Positions 28,501 to 38,195 of a DNA stretch of 64,000 nt are shown one piece after another. The notes beneath the pieces are model-generated. The model was not told where the DNA came from. It ran no database searches and worked only from the letters and a program-made list of their open reading frames with translations. The stretch comes from Cyanobacteria bacterium MAG CAR3_bin_5 (GTDB lineage: Bacteria; Cyanobacteriota; Cyanobacteriia; PCC-6307; Cyanobiaceae): the NCBI GenBank assembly GCA_026709085.1, contig JAPOTR010000004.1, forward strand, positions 18,882 to 82,881. The letters run 5' to 3'. Position numbers and translations under genes: made by a program. Each line of letters begins with the position of its first letter. The stretch's first letter is position 1.

Positions 28501-29709
28501 TCAGGGTGAGACGGGATCCACGGGCAGGTCAAACCGCTGCAGCAAGGCGGCGGTAAGCACCTCCACCCCTGTTGAGATGGCCCTCTCATCAGGATTAAAG
28601 CAGCCGTGATGGAGGGGATAGCAGCCCTCGGGCCCAGCTACCCCAAGGCGGAACATGCAGCCGGGCACGTGCTTGAGCATCTCGGCAAAGTCTTCCGCTC
28701 CCAGGGAGGGTTGATCAAGGTATTCCACGTTGTCGTCCCCCAGAACGGTGCGGGCCGCTTTTTCCAGACAGCGGGTCTGGCCGGGGTCGTTGAATACGGA
28801 CGGGGTGATGGCGCGGAGGCTCACATGGGACCGGGCGCCGTGGATTCCCGCAATGCCCCGAATTACCCCCTCAATCCAACCGGATAGCTGCCGGTGGGTG
28901 TCCGGATGCAGACAGCGCACCGTGCCCTTCAGCAGGACACGATCAGCAATGACGTTGAAGGCGCAACCCCCTTGAACCTGGCCGAAGCTGATCACCACCG
29001 GGTGCAGAGGGTCCATGCGGCGACTGACAGCCTCCTGGAGACCGGTGACCACCTGGCTGGCAATCCAGATGGCGTCCAGGGCTTCATGGGGGCGGGCCCC
29101 ATGGCCGCTTTCCCCCAGAATTTCAACAATCAACTCATCCGCTGTGGCGGTGAACGCGCCTGAGCGCACCCCCACCTTGCCGACCGCCAGTGGCGGGTGT
29201 ACATGAACACCGAACAGGGCATCCAGACCCTCCAGCGCCCCCGCCTTGACCATCCAGCTTGCCCCCTGGGCAATCTCCTCGGCCGGCTGGAACAGCAGAC
29301 GCAGCGTCCCCGGCAAGCGGCGGGCGAGGGGGGACATCACGTGGGCCACCCCGATTCCCACCGTGGTGTGGATGTCGTGGCCACAGGCGTGCATAAGGCC
29401 CTGTTGACGGGACGCAAAAGGCAGTCCGGTGCGCTCTTCAATGGGCAAGGCATCCATATCCACCCGCAAGCCGATACTGGGGCCAGCGCCTCCCCCCAGT
29501 TCAGCCACCACCCCGGCGCCGCCAATCCCTTCCCGCACATCGAAGCCCAATTGATACAAGGAGCCGGCCACGAAGGCGGCGGTCTGTTGTTCCTGGCCAC
29601 TCAACTCCGGATGGGCATGGAGGTGGCGGCGAATTTTCACCAGATCCGGTTGCAGATCCCGCACCTGTTGGCGCAACTCCGTGAGGGCAAGCAAGCTGGC
29701 CATGCCCAT
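28501..29709 (-). CDS. M20D family amidohydrolase
   Basis: About 402 residues from ATG at 29709. Zinc-dependent hydrolase of N-acyl amino acids (hippurate hydrolase, IAA-amino-acid hydrolase type). Metal motifs: HACGHDIHTT, then QPAEEIAQGA with catalytic Glu, then late ligand LGAEDFAEML. The dimerisation domain is between about residues 160 and 270. The substrate cannot be deduced. I chose ATG at 29709, which overlaps the TPR gene's stop as TGATG. The frame also stays open upstream to 29787. Confidence 0.9.
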   Translation of the reverse strand: MGMASLLALTELRQQVRDLQPDLVKIRRHLHAHPELSGQEQQTAAFVAGSLYQLGFDVREGIGGAGVVAELGGGAGPSIGLRVDMDALPIEERTGLPFASRQQGLMHACGHDIHTTVGIGVAHVMSPLARRLPGTLRLLFQPAEEIAQGASWMVKAGALEGLDALFGVHVHPPLAVGKVGVRSGAFTATADELIVEILGESGHGARPHEALDAIWIASQVVTGLQEAVSRRMDPLHPVVISFGQVQGGCAFNVIADRVLLKGTVRCLHPDTHRQLSGWIEGVIRGIAGIHGARSHVSLRAITPSVFNDPGQTRCLEKAARTVLGDDNVEYLDQPSLGAEDFAEMLKHVPGCMFRLGVAGPEGCYPLHHGCFNPDERAISTGVEVLTAALLQRFDLPVDPVSP

Positions 29710-30236
29710 CAGGACTGCTCCGACGACAGGAATTGCTGCAGATCCCGCACCGGGCCCGGGGGCCATTGGCGCGTTGCCAACAGCCATTGGGCATCAGCAT
29801 AGCGATCATCCAGGCCGACACTGGCGGCCCAGTGGCTCTCCGCCTCTCCCCGCAGACCACGGCGCCAGAGCAGGGCCGTGAGGGCAGCGCGAGCATCGGC
29901 AAAGAGGGGATAACGGCGAATCAGTTGGCGGAACGTCTCCTCCGCAATGGGCAGATCACCCAATTCCATGGCGGCCAGCGCCTGGCTGGATCGGGCCAGA
30001 ATCAAGTCGGGCTGAATTCGGGCAGCGGCGCCGTAGCTACAGCGCGCCCCCTGCCAATTGCCCCGCGCCCCTTGCATGACCCCCAGATTGTAAAGGGCGT
30101 CAGCCTCCGCCTTTACGGGCGTCGCTGCCAGCGCATCACCCATAGCCAGGCTGGGGGACCAGCAACTGAAGAACAGGATCAAGGCCATGACACTCAGCCA
30201 TGGCGCCAAGCGGCCCGTCAAGGGAGTGGTGTGCAT
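29709..30236 (-). CDS. Exported TPR protein
   Basis: 175 residues. The N-terminus is a signal peptide (PWLSVMALILFFSCWSPSLA), possibly periplasmic or thylakoid lumen after cleavage. Two to three tetratricopeptide repeats follow (ADALYNLGVMQGARGNWQGA and AMELGDLPIAEETFRQLIRR). It is translationally coupled to the M20D amidohydrolase (TGATG). The partner is unknown. The gene starts at the edge of the accessory region that holds outer-membrane gene fragments. Confidence 0.75.
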   Translation of the reverse strand: MHTTPLTGRLAPWLSVMALILFFSCWSPSLAMGDALAATPVKAEADALYNLGVMQGARGNWQGARCSYGAAARIQPDLILARSSQALAAMELGDLPIAEETFRQLIRRYPLFADARAALTALLWRRGLRGEAESHWAASVGLDDRYADAQWLLATRQWPPGPVRDLQQFLSSEQS

Positions 30237-30250
30237 AGCGCCAGTGTAAG

Positions 30251-30330
30251 TGACTTCTCATCCACGTGGCCCAGCAAGGTGCGGCCCTGCACCTCACCGG
30301 TGATGCCACGCTCCGGATCCATGCCAGTGG
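30251..30330 (-). pseudogene. Short outer-membrane beta-barrel fragment
   Basis: Minus-strand translation gives GMDPERGITGEVQGRTLL followed by GHVDE. This matches the block DDPHHGISAELRGRSLVTHV of the pseudogene at 33274-34366 and HDPQHGISAQLQGRSLLAH at 60052-60264. About 25 residues only, with no neighbouring coding continuation in frame. Remnant of the same protein family. Confidence 0.65.
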
Positions 30331-30539
30331 GTGACGGTCCCCAACTCCTGGCGATTAAGGGCAGGCAGGGAGAAATGGAAGCTCCCCGACCTCCGGGGTC
30401 AGGCCGCGATGGAGGCCGATGCGCAGCCGTAGCCCGATGGCCTCCATCAGCTCCAGCAGACATAGCAGGCATCGGGCCGGCTGGCCACTGAAAACACGCC
30501 AAAGGGTGGGTTAATTCTTTGCCCTTCCCCCTCCCCTCC

Positions 30540-30850
30540 CTGTGGGCAACGGGTTGGAGTAGGGCGTCATGCCCCCTGCTGCACTGATGCCCATGGTGTG
30601 TGTAGGGAGAGGGAGGGTTCCCGCTTGGTTGGGTTGGGGGGTGACGGAGCGGGTCATGCCCTGCTGCCGGAAAGCTTCCTCCTCGTGAGTCATCAGGGAG
30701 CGACCCTGTAGTTCACCCTTGCTGCCCTGCTGCGGGTCATGCCAGGCGACGGCGGACCGATGTCCATACCGCAGCCGGTCTCTGCATCGCCACTGTCTTG
30801 ACCGTCTCCCCCGTCTGGAAGACCAACAGGCTGGCGTGATGGGAGAAGCC
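30540..30850 (-). pseudogene. Outer-membrane beta-barrel fragment, frameshifted
   Basis: From about 30850 the frame reads PDGGDGQDSGDAETGCGMDI, equivalent to RNDGGDAETGFGLDI of the other copies. After a frame change near 30750 it continues AWHDPQQGSKGELQGRSLMT and HEEEAFRQQGM, then LPTHTMGISAAGGMTPYSN. It is an autotransporter-type C-terminal barrel remnant. No start or stop of its own. Confidence 0.7.
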
Positions 30851-30981
30851 CGCACCTCCGGCCGATACCGGTCTGCTCTCTACAATCACGTACACGTAAT
30901 CATCGTAATCTTAGGGGCTCTACATATGTGGTTGGATAATTGAAGGAGTATGGCCACCCTGAGTCTAGCGACAAGGCAACC

Positions 30982-31450
30982 ATGAAAGACCACATGAGCA
31001 TTCCCGACAGAGGAAGCCTGTGCAGAGTTCATTGTTCAAGAACGTTGCCGTGACAAGCCACAGTGTCCCCACTGTAAATCGGGGAGATCTACAAGGTTAC
31101 TGGAGCCATGGCCTTCAAATGTGGTGGGCGCCTCAAGCATTTCGGTGTACGCACTGGCACGGTGACGGCAGGCTCCACACTGCCTCTTCAAACCTGGTTG
31201 CTGGCCTTCTACATGGTGGCCAGGGCCAGAAAGGTATCAGTAGCGTCCAGCTCGCCAAGGAATTGGGAGTTACACAGAAAACTGCTGGATTCCTTCAGCA
31301 GCACATCAGGGAGGCTTGATAATAATGGTCAGGATCTTCTGACTGGCGAAGTGGAAGTGGATGAGGCCTATCTCGGCGGCAAGGAAGACAGCAAACACCA
31401 TGACAAGAACCATGGTGGTGGCCGTGGTGCTGTAGGCAAACAGCCTGCGC
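30982..31450 (+). pseudogene. IS1595-family transposase remnant
   Basis: Decayed DDE transposase. The pieces in order, in alternating frames: TEEACAEFIVQERCRDKPQC with PHCKSG (zinc-ribbon N-terminus), GEIYKVTGAMAFKCGGRLKH, GISSVQLAKELGVTQKTA (helix-turn-helix-like), and GEVEVDEAYLGGKEDSKHHD, which carries the first catalytic Asp and Glu-type residues of the DDE_Tnp_IS1595 domain. At least four frameshifts, and the C-terminal catalytic half is missing. I could not define terminal inverted repeats. Confidence 0.85.
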
Positions 31451-31485
31451 CGGGACTCCTGACCTACGCAGCGCTTACTGCTTGA

Positions 31486-31798
31486 GGGCCGGGGGTTGGG
31501 CAGGAATTGTCCAGGTCACAACCATCCTTCATATGGGATCTCATATTGGCAACGCCTTCTTCCCCGTGGATTTTACATTCATCCATGGGACTCCTGCCTT
31601 GCCATCAACTGTTGGACAACGATTCTTCCCTCTCAACAGCGAGAAACCACCCCATCAACACTGGCTTGTGCCTACGTATGTAATTCCCTCTCCTTAAAGG
31701 GGGAACCACGAAAAACCAGACTACCTTCCCTTCCCCCAGCCCACCCAGATGCTCCTGTGACATGCAGCCTGCTGGCCGGCAATTGATCCTGACGGGAT
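31486..31798. other. Intergenic stretch between IS1595 remnant and recR
   Basis: 313 bp. I see no gene, repeat or RNA. Base composition is more A/T-rich than neighbours, which is consistent with insertion-sequence debris. Confidence 0.4.
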
Positions 31799-32398
31799 TC
31801 AGCCCATCCTCTGGCGACCTTCCAAAGCCCGGGCCAAGGTCACCGCATCGGCAAACTCCAGTTCACCCCCCATGGGCAGGCCGTAGGCGATGCGGCTGAC
31901 GGGGCAGAAGGGTTGAATAAGTCCAGCCAGGTAGAGGCTGGTGGTGTCCCCCTCCACGCTGGGGGTGAGGGCCAGGATCACTTCCTCAATCGGGTTCCGG
32001 CTGATGCGCTGGATGAGGGCCTGCACGGTGAGCATGTCCGGCGTCACGCCGTCCATGGGGGAAATCAGACCCCCCAACACGTGATAGACCCCGTGAAACT
32101 CCCCGCTGCGCTCCAGGGCCAGCAGATCCCTGGACTCCGCCACCACGCAAATCTGGTTGTGGCGGCGGCGTGGATCGCTGCAGATGTCACAGAGTGTGGC
32201 CGTTGCCAGGTGGAAGCACTGCTCACACTGACCCACACAGCGCTTGGCTGTCAGCAGGGCTGCAGCAAAGGCCTCAAGCTGCTCCTGGGGCTGGCGCAGA
32301 AGGTACAACGAGAGGCGTTGGGCGGTGCGGGGGCCAATCCCCGGCAGGCGCTCAAAGTGTTCGATCAAGCGAGCCAGGGGTTTGGTGAGGGGGCTCAC
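31799..32398 (-). CDS. recR: Recombination protein RecR
   Basis: 199 residues, normal length. Helix-hairpin-helix [12 protein letters not shown] is at about 18-29. The zinc finger has C58, C61, C70 and C73. A Toprim domain follows with [12 protein letters not shown] and [10 protein letters not shown]. RecR with RecF/RecO loads RecA at gaps. It is intact although both sides are decayed insertion sequences and pseudogenes, so the surrounding accessory DNA came in around it. Confidence 0.97.
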   Translation of the reverse strand: MSPLTKPLARLIEHFERLPGIGPRTAQRLSLYLLRQPQEQLEAFAAALLTAKRCVGQCEQCFHLATATLCDICSDPRRRHNQICVVAESRDLLALERSGEFHGVYHVLGGLISPMDGVTPDMLTVQALIQRISRNPIEEVILALTPSVEGDTTSLYLAGLIQPFCPVSRIAYGLPMGGELEFADAVTLARALEGRQRMG

Positions 32399-32569
32399 GG
32401 CAGACGCCAGGGGAACAGACCGACGCTAAGGGGCAGGCAACGTCTTGGGGCAGCCCCCTCAAGCCAGAGAGCCTGCCGTGGTCTGTTGTTGAGGCTTGTC
32501 AGCCTTTGCGGTGGGGCCAGCACCCTGGCGCCAAAGCATCTTGTCTTCCCGATCACGATCTAGGCTCAG

Positions 32570-33277
32570 GACTGATAACCAGAAGAGTGTGGCCGCCAGG
32601 AGGACGGCAGAGTAGAAAATATGAGCACAGGGTCGTAGTGGCAATAGGTCGCCAGTCCTTCAGCTTGGCAAGCCGGTTCTCAACCTTATGGCGCATCTTG
32701 TACAGCCCCTTGCTGTAAGGGAGCCTCTTGTTGCGGTTCCGTCCGGGCGGAATGCAGGGAGTGATGCCTTGCTCCGTCAGCAGGGCGCGGATCTTGTTGC
32801 CGTCATACCCCTTTCCAATCAAGGCGGTTGCACCGGTGAAGTCGCTGCATTGCCCTGCGCTGAGGTGAAGCGGACAGGTCGTCCTTGCCGTCGCAGACCA
32901 CGTGCAGCTTGCTGGTCAGTCCCCCTTTTGAGGCTGGAGCCGTGCGATGGGCTGTGACGTAGGTGGCATCGATCATCAGCCCCGCTTCCGGCTGGCGCTG
33001 TCGCATCGGGACAACTCGGAGAAGAGCAACTGAGACTCCCTTCTCCGACCAGCGGCGAAGTGGTTGTAGAGCGTTTTGCAGGGTCATAGGCGGCTGGGGC
33101 CATCCACCGCAGGCCGTGACGCTGCACGTAGATGATGCCGCTCAACACCTTGCGGGCATCCACACGGCTCACCCCGCGAGACTTGGGGAAGAAGGGCTTG
33201 ATCCTCTCAAGCTGTTCCTCACTCAGCCAGAACAAACCCCTCCTGAAGACTGAAGATCTCTTGGGGTTCGCCCTCAC
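32570..33277 (-). pseudogene. IS5-family (IS427-like) transposase remnant
   Basis: Pieces in different frames, 5' to 3' on the minus strand: FWLSEEQLERIKPFFPKSRG and VSGIIYVQRHGLRWM-type block (33100-33277), RQRQPEAGLMIDATYVTAHR with the first catalytic Asp (about 32970), LIGKGYDGNKIRALLTEQGI (about 32780-32820), the KMRHKVENRLAKLKDWR block carrying the catalytic Glu, and the end HIFYSAVLLAATLFWL (about 32575-32620). At least three frameshifts, so inactive. Fits IS5/IS427 transposases, which are naturally made by frameshift, but there are too many shifts here. No terminal repeats identified. Confidence 0.85.
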
Positions 33278-34366
33278 CCGAGGGGGCTCTCTTCCCAGCT
33301 TATCGGTCCTGAACCTAGGGGATGGATCTCCGCTTCATGGGGATGATGAAGGAGGCGGGGCAAGGGTGAGCCACCGCCCCCTACCTCTACTCCTTTCTCC
33401 TTCCAGAGAGACTGCCACGGTTGGATGTGACCCTGCTGGGGTGAGTAAGGCGCCAGGGACCAGAGGAGGGTGGTGGTGTTGGTAGTGGGGGAGAGCGCCA
33501 GTGCTGGCGTCATGGTGAGTTGGTCATTGGCGGTGGGGAGCCATAGGCCGGTTGGGCTTCAAAGCGGTTGCCGTTACTGCTGGAGCCATTCAACTGTTCC
33601 ATGACGGCAGGCGGCAGCAGGGCATCCATACCCCCTGCTGGGGCGCTGCCCACGGCATGGTGTAGGGAGAGGGAGGGTCCCCGATTGGTTGGGGAGGGCG
33701 CCAGGCGAAGGAGAGACCATGCCCTGTTGGCGGAAGCTTCCGCCACGTGAGTCACCAGGGAGCGGCCCCTGAGTTCGGCGCTGATGCCGTGATGGGGATC
33801 ATCCCAGGCAAGTGCGGCGCCGATGTCCAGGCCGAAGCCGGTTTCCGCATCCCCGCCGTCGTTCCTGATACCCGCTTCCACCGAGGGGAGGAGGGATGGG
33901 GCATTGGGGAAGGGGAAGGGGCGGACGGCCTCCAGCCCCAACCGGCGGCGGGAGGCGCTGCCCTCGGAACCTGCCACCCCCTCCACGTCCTGGGTGGTGG
34001 TCATTGTCAATAGATCGGTGGGGGTGGCGAGGCTCACCCCCGCATCACCCCCATCGATGAGCAGGCCATCGATCCCACGGCGCCCATCACCATGGCGGTG
34101 TGGGGCTCATGGTTCCTCTGCTCACAGTGGGTGTGAGGGAGAGGTGTCCCCAGCCATAACCTGCTGTGGCCCAGATAGCCAGCCGTGGGGTGAGGGCGTA
34201 GCGGCCATAGGGGAAGATGGCGGTGGTGCTGATGGCGCCGGCCCCACCGCCATCCCCCTCGTCTGTGCCTCTTCTGTGTAGGAGCCGTTGCCCCGGGAGC
34301 GGGCCAGGGTGGTGTGCTTACCAGGGGGAAGGGCACGGTGCTCCCATGGGCTTGATGATGGATCAC
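33274..34366 (-). pseudogene. Autotransporter-type outer-membrane beta-barrel pseudogene
   Basis: Reading the minus strand: AIFPYGRYALTPRLAIWATA with GYGWGHLSL (34140-34240), then after a frame change GIDGLLIDGGDAGVSLATPT (about 34010-34070), a 175-residue open stretch with LLPSVEAGIRNDGGDAETGF and GLDIGAALAWDDPHHGIS, and after another frame change near 33513 MTPALALSPTTNTTTLLWSL with APYSPQQ. The order and motifs match the C-terminal barrel of large surface autotransporters. At least three frameshifts. The end differs from the intact C-terminus at 63680, lacking the terminal LRFSLPF. Confidence 0.82.
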
Positions 34367-34423
34367 CGTGGATGATTCAGCCTAGCGCTATGAGATAAGA
34401 GGCGGCTTCTTCCTGTCCACTAT

Positions 34424-35296
34424 TCAGATGGCAAGATCAAAAGGCAGATCACTGATGTCCCGTAGTCGGTCTCCGTCAATCATGGTGGATAGCATCTCCG
34501 CCTGATCTTCGCAACTTGGCAGTGCCTCGCAGACTGTCTTCAACTCATCCAAGGCAATATGGTAAACGCAATCTAAATCTCCAGTACCCAGCGCCAGAGA
34601 GGCAATGCGCATCGGTAAAGGTTCAGCAGTCACAGCAACGATGTGGGGCAGTCGGCCTTTTCTATTGCGGATCAGATTGAGGGCCTCCGTTCGGGTATTC
34701 TGTGAGCGGTCACTCCGAATTGTCCATTTACAAGAGATACTGGCGTGTAAAAAAGGCAGAGCAGAACGGTTTGATTCCAGGAATGATGTCAGGGTTGCCA
34801 GGTCTTGACGATTCAGAACCACCGCCTGCCCATTGACGTCGTCACGAGATACGGTGCTGCGGGCGACAATAATGTCTGGTGTCACAAGATAATCATATCC
34901 GAGGGCTGTTGACAAGTCTCTATTGTCTCGTACGAGATCATCAAGTACTTTGAGGTGACGGTACTGTGCAAATCCGGAAATCTGCGTCTGCGACGTCAAA
35001 TACTTCCATTTTCCTGGCCTCATGTGGCTTATCGCTGTGAACGCATGTTCAATAAATTTACAGGTGAGTTTCTCAAACAGAGCACCCGCTCTCTGCCCTG
35101 GAATTGATCCCGACTTCTGTCGGGGAATCCGTAGCGCTTCGACAATACCGTTGGCAATGAGAACACTGGAGCGACTGCCGCAATCTGCAAAATTCGGGTA
35201 CGTCATGTCTTCTCTATCCGCTCCAGCAGAAAAACGGATCACCTGTTGCCCCAGCTTGGCATGATAATCACTGCGCATCTCTCCGAGGGTAGCCAT
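34424..35296 (-). CDS. NgoMIV-family type II restriction endonuclease
   Basis: 290 residues. The catalytic pattern is E75, TPD141, a variant SCK with K190 (HASISCKW) and E204, in the order and spacing of NgoMIV. The block RSDRSQNTRTEALNLIRNRK with GRLPHIVAVTAEPLP and GDLDCVYHIAL is strongly family-like. NgoMIV cuts GCCGGC; specificity here is inference. The gene is visibly more A/T-rich than the neighbours, suggesting transfer. It follows the methyltransferase by 6 bp as an operon. Confidence 0.88.
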   Translation of the reverse strand: MATLGEMRSDYHAKLGQQVIRFSAGADREDMTYPNFADCGSRSSVLIANGIVEALRIPRQKSGSIPGQRAGALFEKLTCKFIEHAFTAISHMRPGKWKYLTSQTQISGFAQYRHLKVLDDLVRDNRDLSTALGYDYLVTPDIIVARSTVSRDDVNGQAVVLNRQDLATLTSFLESNRSALPFLHASISCKWTIRSDRSQNTRTEALNLIRNRKGRLPHIVAVTAEPLPMRIASLALGTGDLDCVYHIALDELKTVCEALPSCEDQAEMLSTMIDGDRLRDISDLPFDLAI

Positions 35297-35302
35297 AGTT
35301 CG

Positions 35303-36244
35303 CTACGGAATCATTGTCAGTTGAAGATCCTGATTGATCCTCGTCTGCGACTGCTGGGCGTAGACCGGATTCAATTCAACGAGAATTGCCCTGCGGTTCG
35401 ACTGGGCCGCCACAACTCCGGTGGTCCCGGATCCGGAAAACGGATCAAGGATAACGTCACCCGGCTGACTCCCCAGCAGGATGCACCGTCTGGCCAATTC
35501 TCTGGGGAAGACTGCCGGATGGGGCACTCCACTGGAATCGGGACCCAGGATCCAGTAGTTTCTGAGATTGGCTCCGCTCTCCTCTCGCATGGCTTGATTG
35601 TTGTAGTAATAGCTCGGATTCTTTGCGAACAAAAACAGTTCTTCGGTGGCGTTGGAGGGTCGATTTCTGACACTTTCCGGCATGGGAGCCTTCTTGATCC
35701 AGGTGATCTTCGACCTCAGCAGCCAGCCGTCCTCTTGCAGGGCAAACACAACCCGCCATGGCAGACCCATCAGGTCCCGATCCTTCAGACCCCAGCAGTT
35801 GGGCACCTTGCAGTTGCGCTGCTGAATCAACTTCTTCGTATTCCCCACCAAGGCATTGGGGCCACTGCGTCCTGTCCCACCGTTACGGGCATAGCCGTCA
35901 CCGACGTTCAGCCACAGGGTCCCGTTGTCCCGTAGCACACGACGAACCCCCTGGAAGACCGCCATCAGATTCGACACGTATTCCTCGGGAGACAACTCGG
36001 CGCCAATCTGGTTCCCATGGTCGTAGTCCCGCAGTCCCCAGTACGGTGGCGAGGTGACGCAACACTGAACGGTCACCGGCTCAAGCTGTCCCAGCACCTG
36101 ACGGCTGTCACCCACCAGGATCCGCACGGCATCGCCGGCCAGCGTGTTCTGGGTGGGATTGCCAATGGTCAATGAACACCCCCGGGAACCGTTCACGTCT
36201 TGCTTGGCCCTATTATGCTGCTCAACATCAGCCATGGTCCGCAT
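35303..36244 (-). CDS. Site-specific DNA methyltransferase (beta-class, SPPY)
   Basis: 313 residues. The catalytic motif IV TSPPY is at 64-68 and the SAM motif I DPFSGSGTT at 267-275, so the order is IV before I (beta class). SPPY is typical of N4-cytosine methylases, although some adenine methylases share it. As the partner of the NgoMIV-like nuclease it should protect the same site. Starts: ATG at 36244 (its CAT shares a CATG with the HNH start) or ATG at 36235. No frameshift seen, so the system looks functional. Confidence 0.9.
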   Translation of the reverse strand: MRTMADVEQHNRAKQDVNGSRGCSLTIGNPTQNTLAGDAVRILVGDSRQVLGQLEPVTVQCCVTSPPYWGLRDYDHGNQIGAELSPEEYVSNLMAVFQGVRRVLRDNGTLWLNVGDGYARNGGTGRSGPNALVGNTKKLIQQRNCKVPNCWGLKDRDLMGLPWRVVFALQEDGWLLRSKITWIKKAPMPESVRNRPSNATEELFLFAKNPSYYYNNQAMREESGANLRNYWILGPDSSGVPHPAVFPRELARRCILLGSQPGDVILDPFSGSGTTGVVAAQSNRRAILVELNPVYAQQSQTRINQDLQLTMIP

Positions 36245-36740
36245 GGGGCAGGTTCTTGTCCTGAATGCCTCCTATGAGCCCCTCAACATCACAAGCTGGA
36301 AGCGGGCTGTGGTCATGATGCTCAAGGGCAAGGCGGAAAGTCTGGAGCAGGACACGGTTGTTGCCCACAGGAACCTGCTGGTTCCCACCGTAATCCGTCT
36401 GCGCCAGTACGTCTGCATTCCGTTCAAGGAGATCCCCCTCACCCGCCGCAACGTGCTCCAGCGGGATCTACACACCTGCCAGTATTGCGGCTACAAGGGA
36501 GAGCGACTTTCCGTCGATCATGTGCGCCCCCGCAGCCGGGGCGGCCAGCACGCCTGGGACAACGTGGTGACGGCCTGTATCCGCTGCAATGTGTATAAGG
36601 GGAGTCGCACACCTCGGGAAGCCGGCATGACCATCGCCTGCAGGCCGCGCCGCCCCGTCAGTTCGCTTTACTTTGAAGCCTCACGGCAGATTCGCAACGG
36701 CCGGCGCCAGGAATGGCAGAAATACGTCATCGGGGTTTGA
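36243..36740 (+). CDS. HNH endonuclease domain protein
   Basis: 165 residues. The N-terminal MGQVLVLNASYEPLNITSWK and the C-terminal HNH core are conserved: CQYCG, LSVDHVRPRSRGG with the catalytic His, DNVVTACIRCN, and the second zinc pair. This type is widespread in cyanobacteria as a single chromosomal gene of unknown target. Its ATG overlaps the divergent methyltransferase start. I see no evidence that it is part of the restriction system. Confidence 0.9.
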   Translation: MGQVLVLNASYEPLNITSWKRAVVMMLKGKAESLEQDTVVAHRNLLVPTVIRLRQYVCIPFKEIPLTRRNVLQRDLHTCQYCGYKGERLSVDHVRPRSRGGQHAWDNVVTACIRCNVYKGSRTPREAGMTIACRPRRPVSSLYFEASRQIRNGRRQEWQKYVIGV

Positions 36741-36790
36741 AGGCTAAGGCAGCCACGGGCACGGAAGCAGGAGAGCAATTCTCTGTTCTC

Positions 36791-37909
36791 TCAACCGGCA
36801 ACCGTTGTTTCTGCCAACTGCTCCAGTTGTTGGCGCTGATCCCGGTTGAGGGATTCCTGCACCAGGGCTTCCAGGTCACCTGCCAGCACGGCCTCCAGGG
36901 CAAAGTTCCGGGCCAGGCGGTGATCGGTGGCCCGCTTGTCCTTGTAGTTGTAGGTGCGGATTTTCTCGCTGCGGTCGCCGCTACCCACCTGGGAGCGCCG
37001 CTGGGCCCCTTGTTGGCTGACGGCCTCATTGAGGGCAAGCTGATAGAGCTTGGCCCTGAGAATGTCCATGGCCCGCTCCCGGTTCTGCAACTGGGAGCGC
37101 TCCTGGGTGCAGAACACGCGGATTCCTGTGGGCTTATGGAGGAGATCCACAGCGGTTTCCACCTTGTTGACGTTCTGTCCGCCGGCGCCGCCGGAACGGG
37201 CGGTGCTGATTTCCAGTTCGCCGGGTTCAATGGAAACTTCCACGGGATCCGCCTCCGGCATGACGGCCACGGTGGCGGTAGAGGTATGTACCCTGCCCTG
37301 GGATTCAGTGGCTGGCACCCGCTGGACGCGATGCACACCGGCTTCGTACTTCAGCCGGCTGAACACCCTCTCCCCCCGGATGGACAGGATCAACTCCTTG
37401 AAGCCCCCCAACTCCGCCACCGAGGCGCTCACCGGCTCCACTCGCCAACCCTGGCGCAGGGCATAGCGCTCATACATGCGCGCCAGATCTCCGGACCAGA
37501 TGGCCGCTTCGTCCCCTCCGGCGCCAGCGCGGATCTCCAACATGACGCTGCGTTCATCCCGGGGATCCTGGGGCAGCAGGGCTAGGCAAAGCTCTTGCTC
37601 ACTGGTCTCCAGAGCTTCCTGCAGGGTCTTGAGTTCCTCAGTGGCCAACTGGCGCCAATCCGGGTCAAGGTCTTTCTGCTGGAGCAACTCCATGGCCTGG
37701 TCATACTCCCGCTGCAATTGCCGGTGATGGGCAAAGCCGGTCACCACAGGCTCCAGCCGCGCCCGTTCCTGGGCCAAACGCCTGAGGGCGTCAGGATCAG
37801 TGGCCAGGCCAGGGTCCGCCAGTTGGTGTTCCAACTGCTGGAAAGTCTGGCATGCCATCTGCAGCTTCTCGGTGAGATAGCAGGGTGCTGCCATCGGCAG
37901 GGCCTTCAA
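36791..37909 (-). CDS. prfA: Peptide chain release factor 1
   Basis: 372 residues. Reads UAA and UAG. The recognition tripeptide PAT is at 199-201 (PATES, where most bacteria have PVT), and the catalytic GGQ is at 243-245. Starts: ATG at 37909 or at 37894 ([11 protein letters not shown]). It is the last gene of the ribosomal operon in this order, 45 bp after rpmE. Confidence 0.97.
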   Translation of the reverse strand: MKALPMAAPCYLTEKLQMACQTFQQLEHQLADPGLATDPDALRRLAQERARLEPVVTGFAHHRQLQREYDQAMELLQQKDLDPDWRQLATEELKTLQEALETSEQELCLALLPQDPRDERSVMLEIRAGAGGDEAAIWSGDLARMYERYALRQGWRVEPVSASVAELGGFKELILSIRGERVFSRLKYEAGVHRVQRVPATESQGRVHTSTATVAVMPEADPVEVSIEPGELEISTARSGGAGGQNVNKVETAVDLLHKPTGIRVFCTQERSQLQNRERAMDILRAKLYQLALNEAVSQQGAQRRSQVGSGDRSEKIRTYNYKDKRATDHRLARNFALEAVLAGDLEALVQESLNRDQRQQLEQLAETTVAG

Positions 37910-37953
37910 TCAATAACAGGAGCCACAGTGGGCCGCCAATCGACGTCGCGGCT

Positions 37954-38187
37954 TCAGTTCTTCTTCCCCTCCACCCGGTTGGAGCGGATGCCGTACTTCT
38001 TCATGAAACGATCCACACGACCTTCCGTGTCCAGGATCTTCTGGGTCCCGGTAAAGAAGGGATGGTTGCCACTCCACACTTCCACACTGATCTCGGGTTG
38101 AGTGGAGCCAACGGTCATGATCACCTGACCGTTGCAGACCACCTTGGCATCCGGATACCAGGTGGGGTGAATGTCCTGTTTGGGCAT
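37954..38187 (-). CDS. rpmE: Ribosomal protein L31
   Basis: 77 residues, starting MPKQDIHPTWYP. Family blocks VEVWSGNHPFFTGTQKILDT and RVDRFMKKYG are clear. It lacks the CxxC zinc motif: one cysteine (VVCNG) stays at the first position. So it is the zinc-independent or partly degenerate form. 8 bp after rpsI. Confidence 0.96.
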   Translation of the reverse strand: MPKQDIHPTWYPDAKVVCNGQVIMTVGSTQPEISVEVWSGNHPFFTGTQKILDTEGRVDRFMKKYGIRSNRVEGKKN

Positions 38188-38195
38188 GGCGTAAC

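Noticed and set aside
30330..30500. Short stretch ELMEAIGLRLRIGLHRG on the minus strand, resembling a nucleotide cyclase block
   Set aside because: Too short, no other cyclase motif nearby, and it is in decayed sequence.
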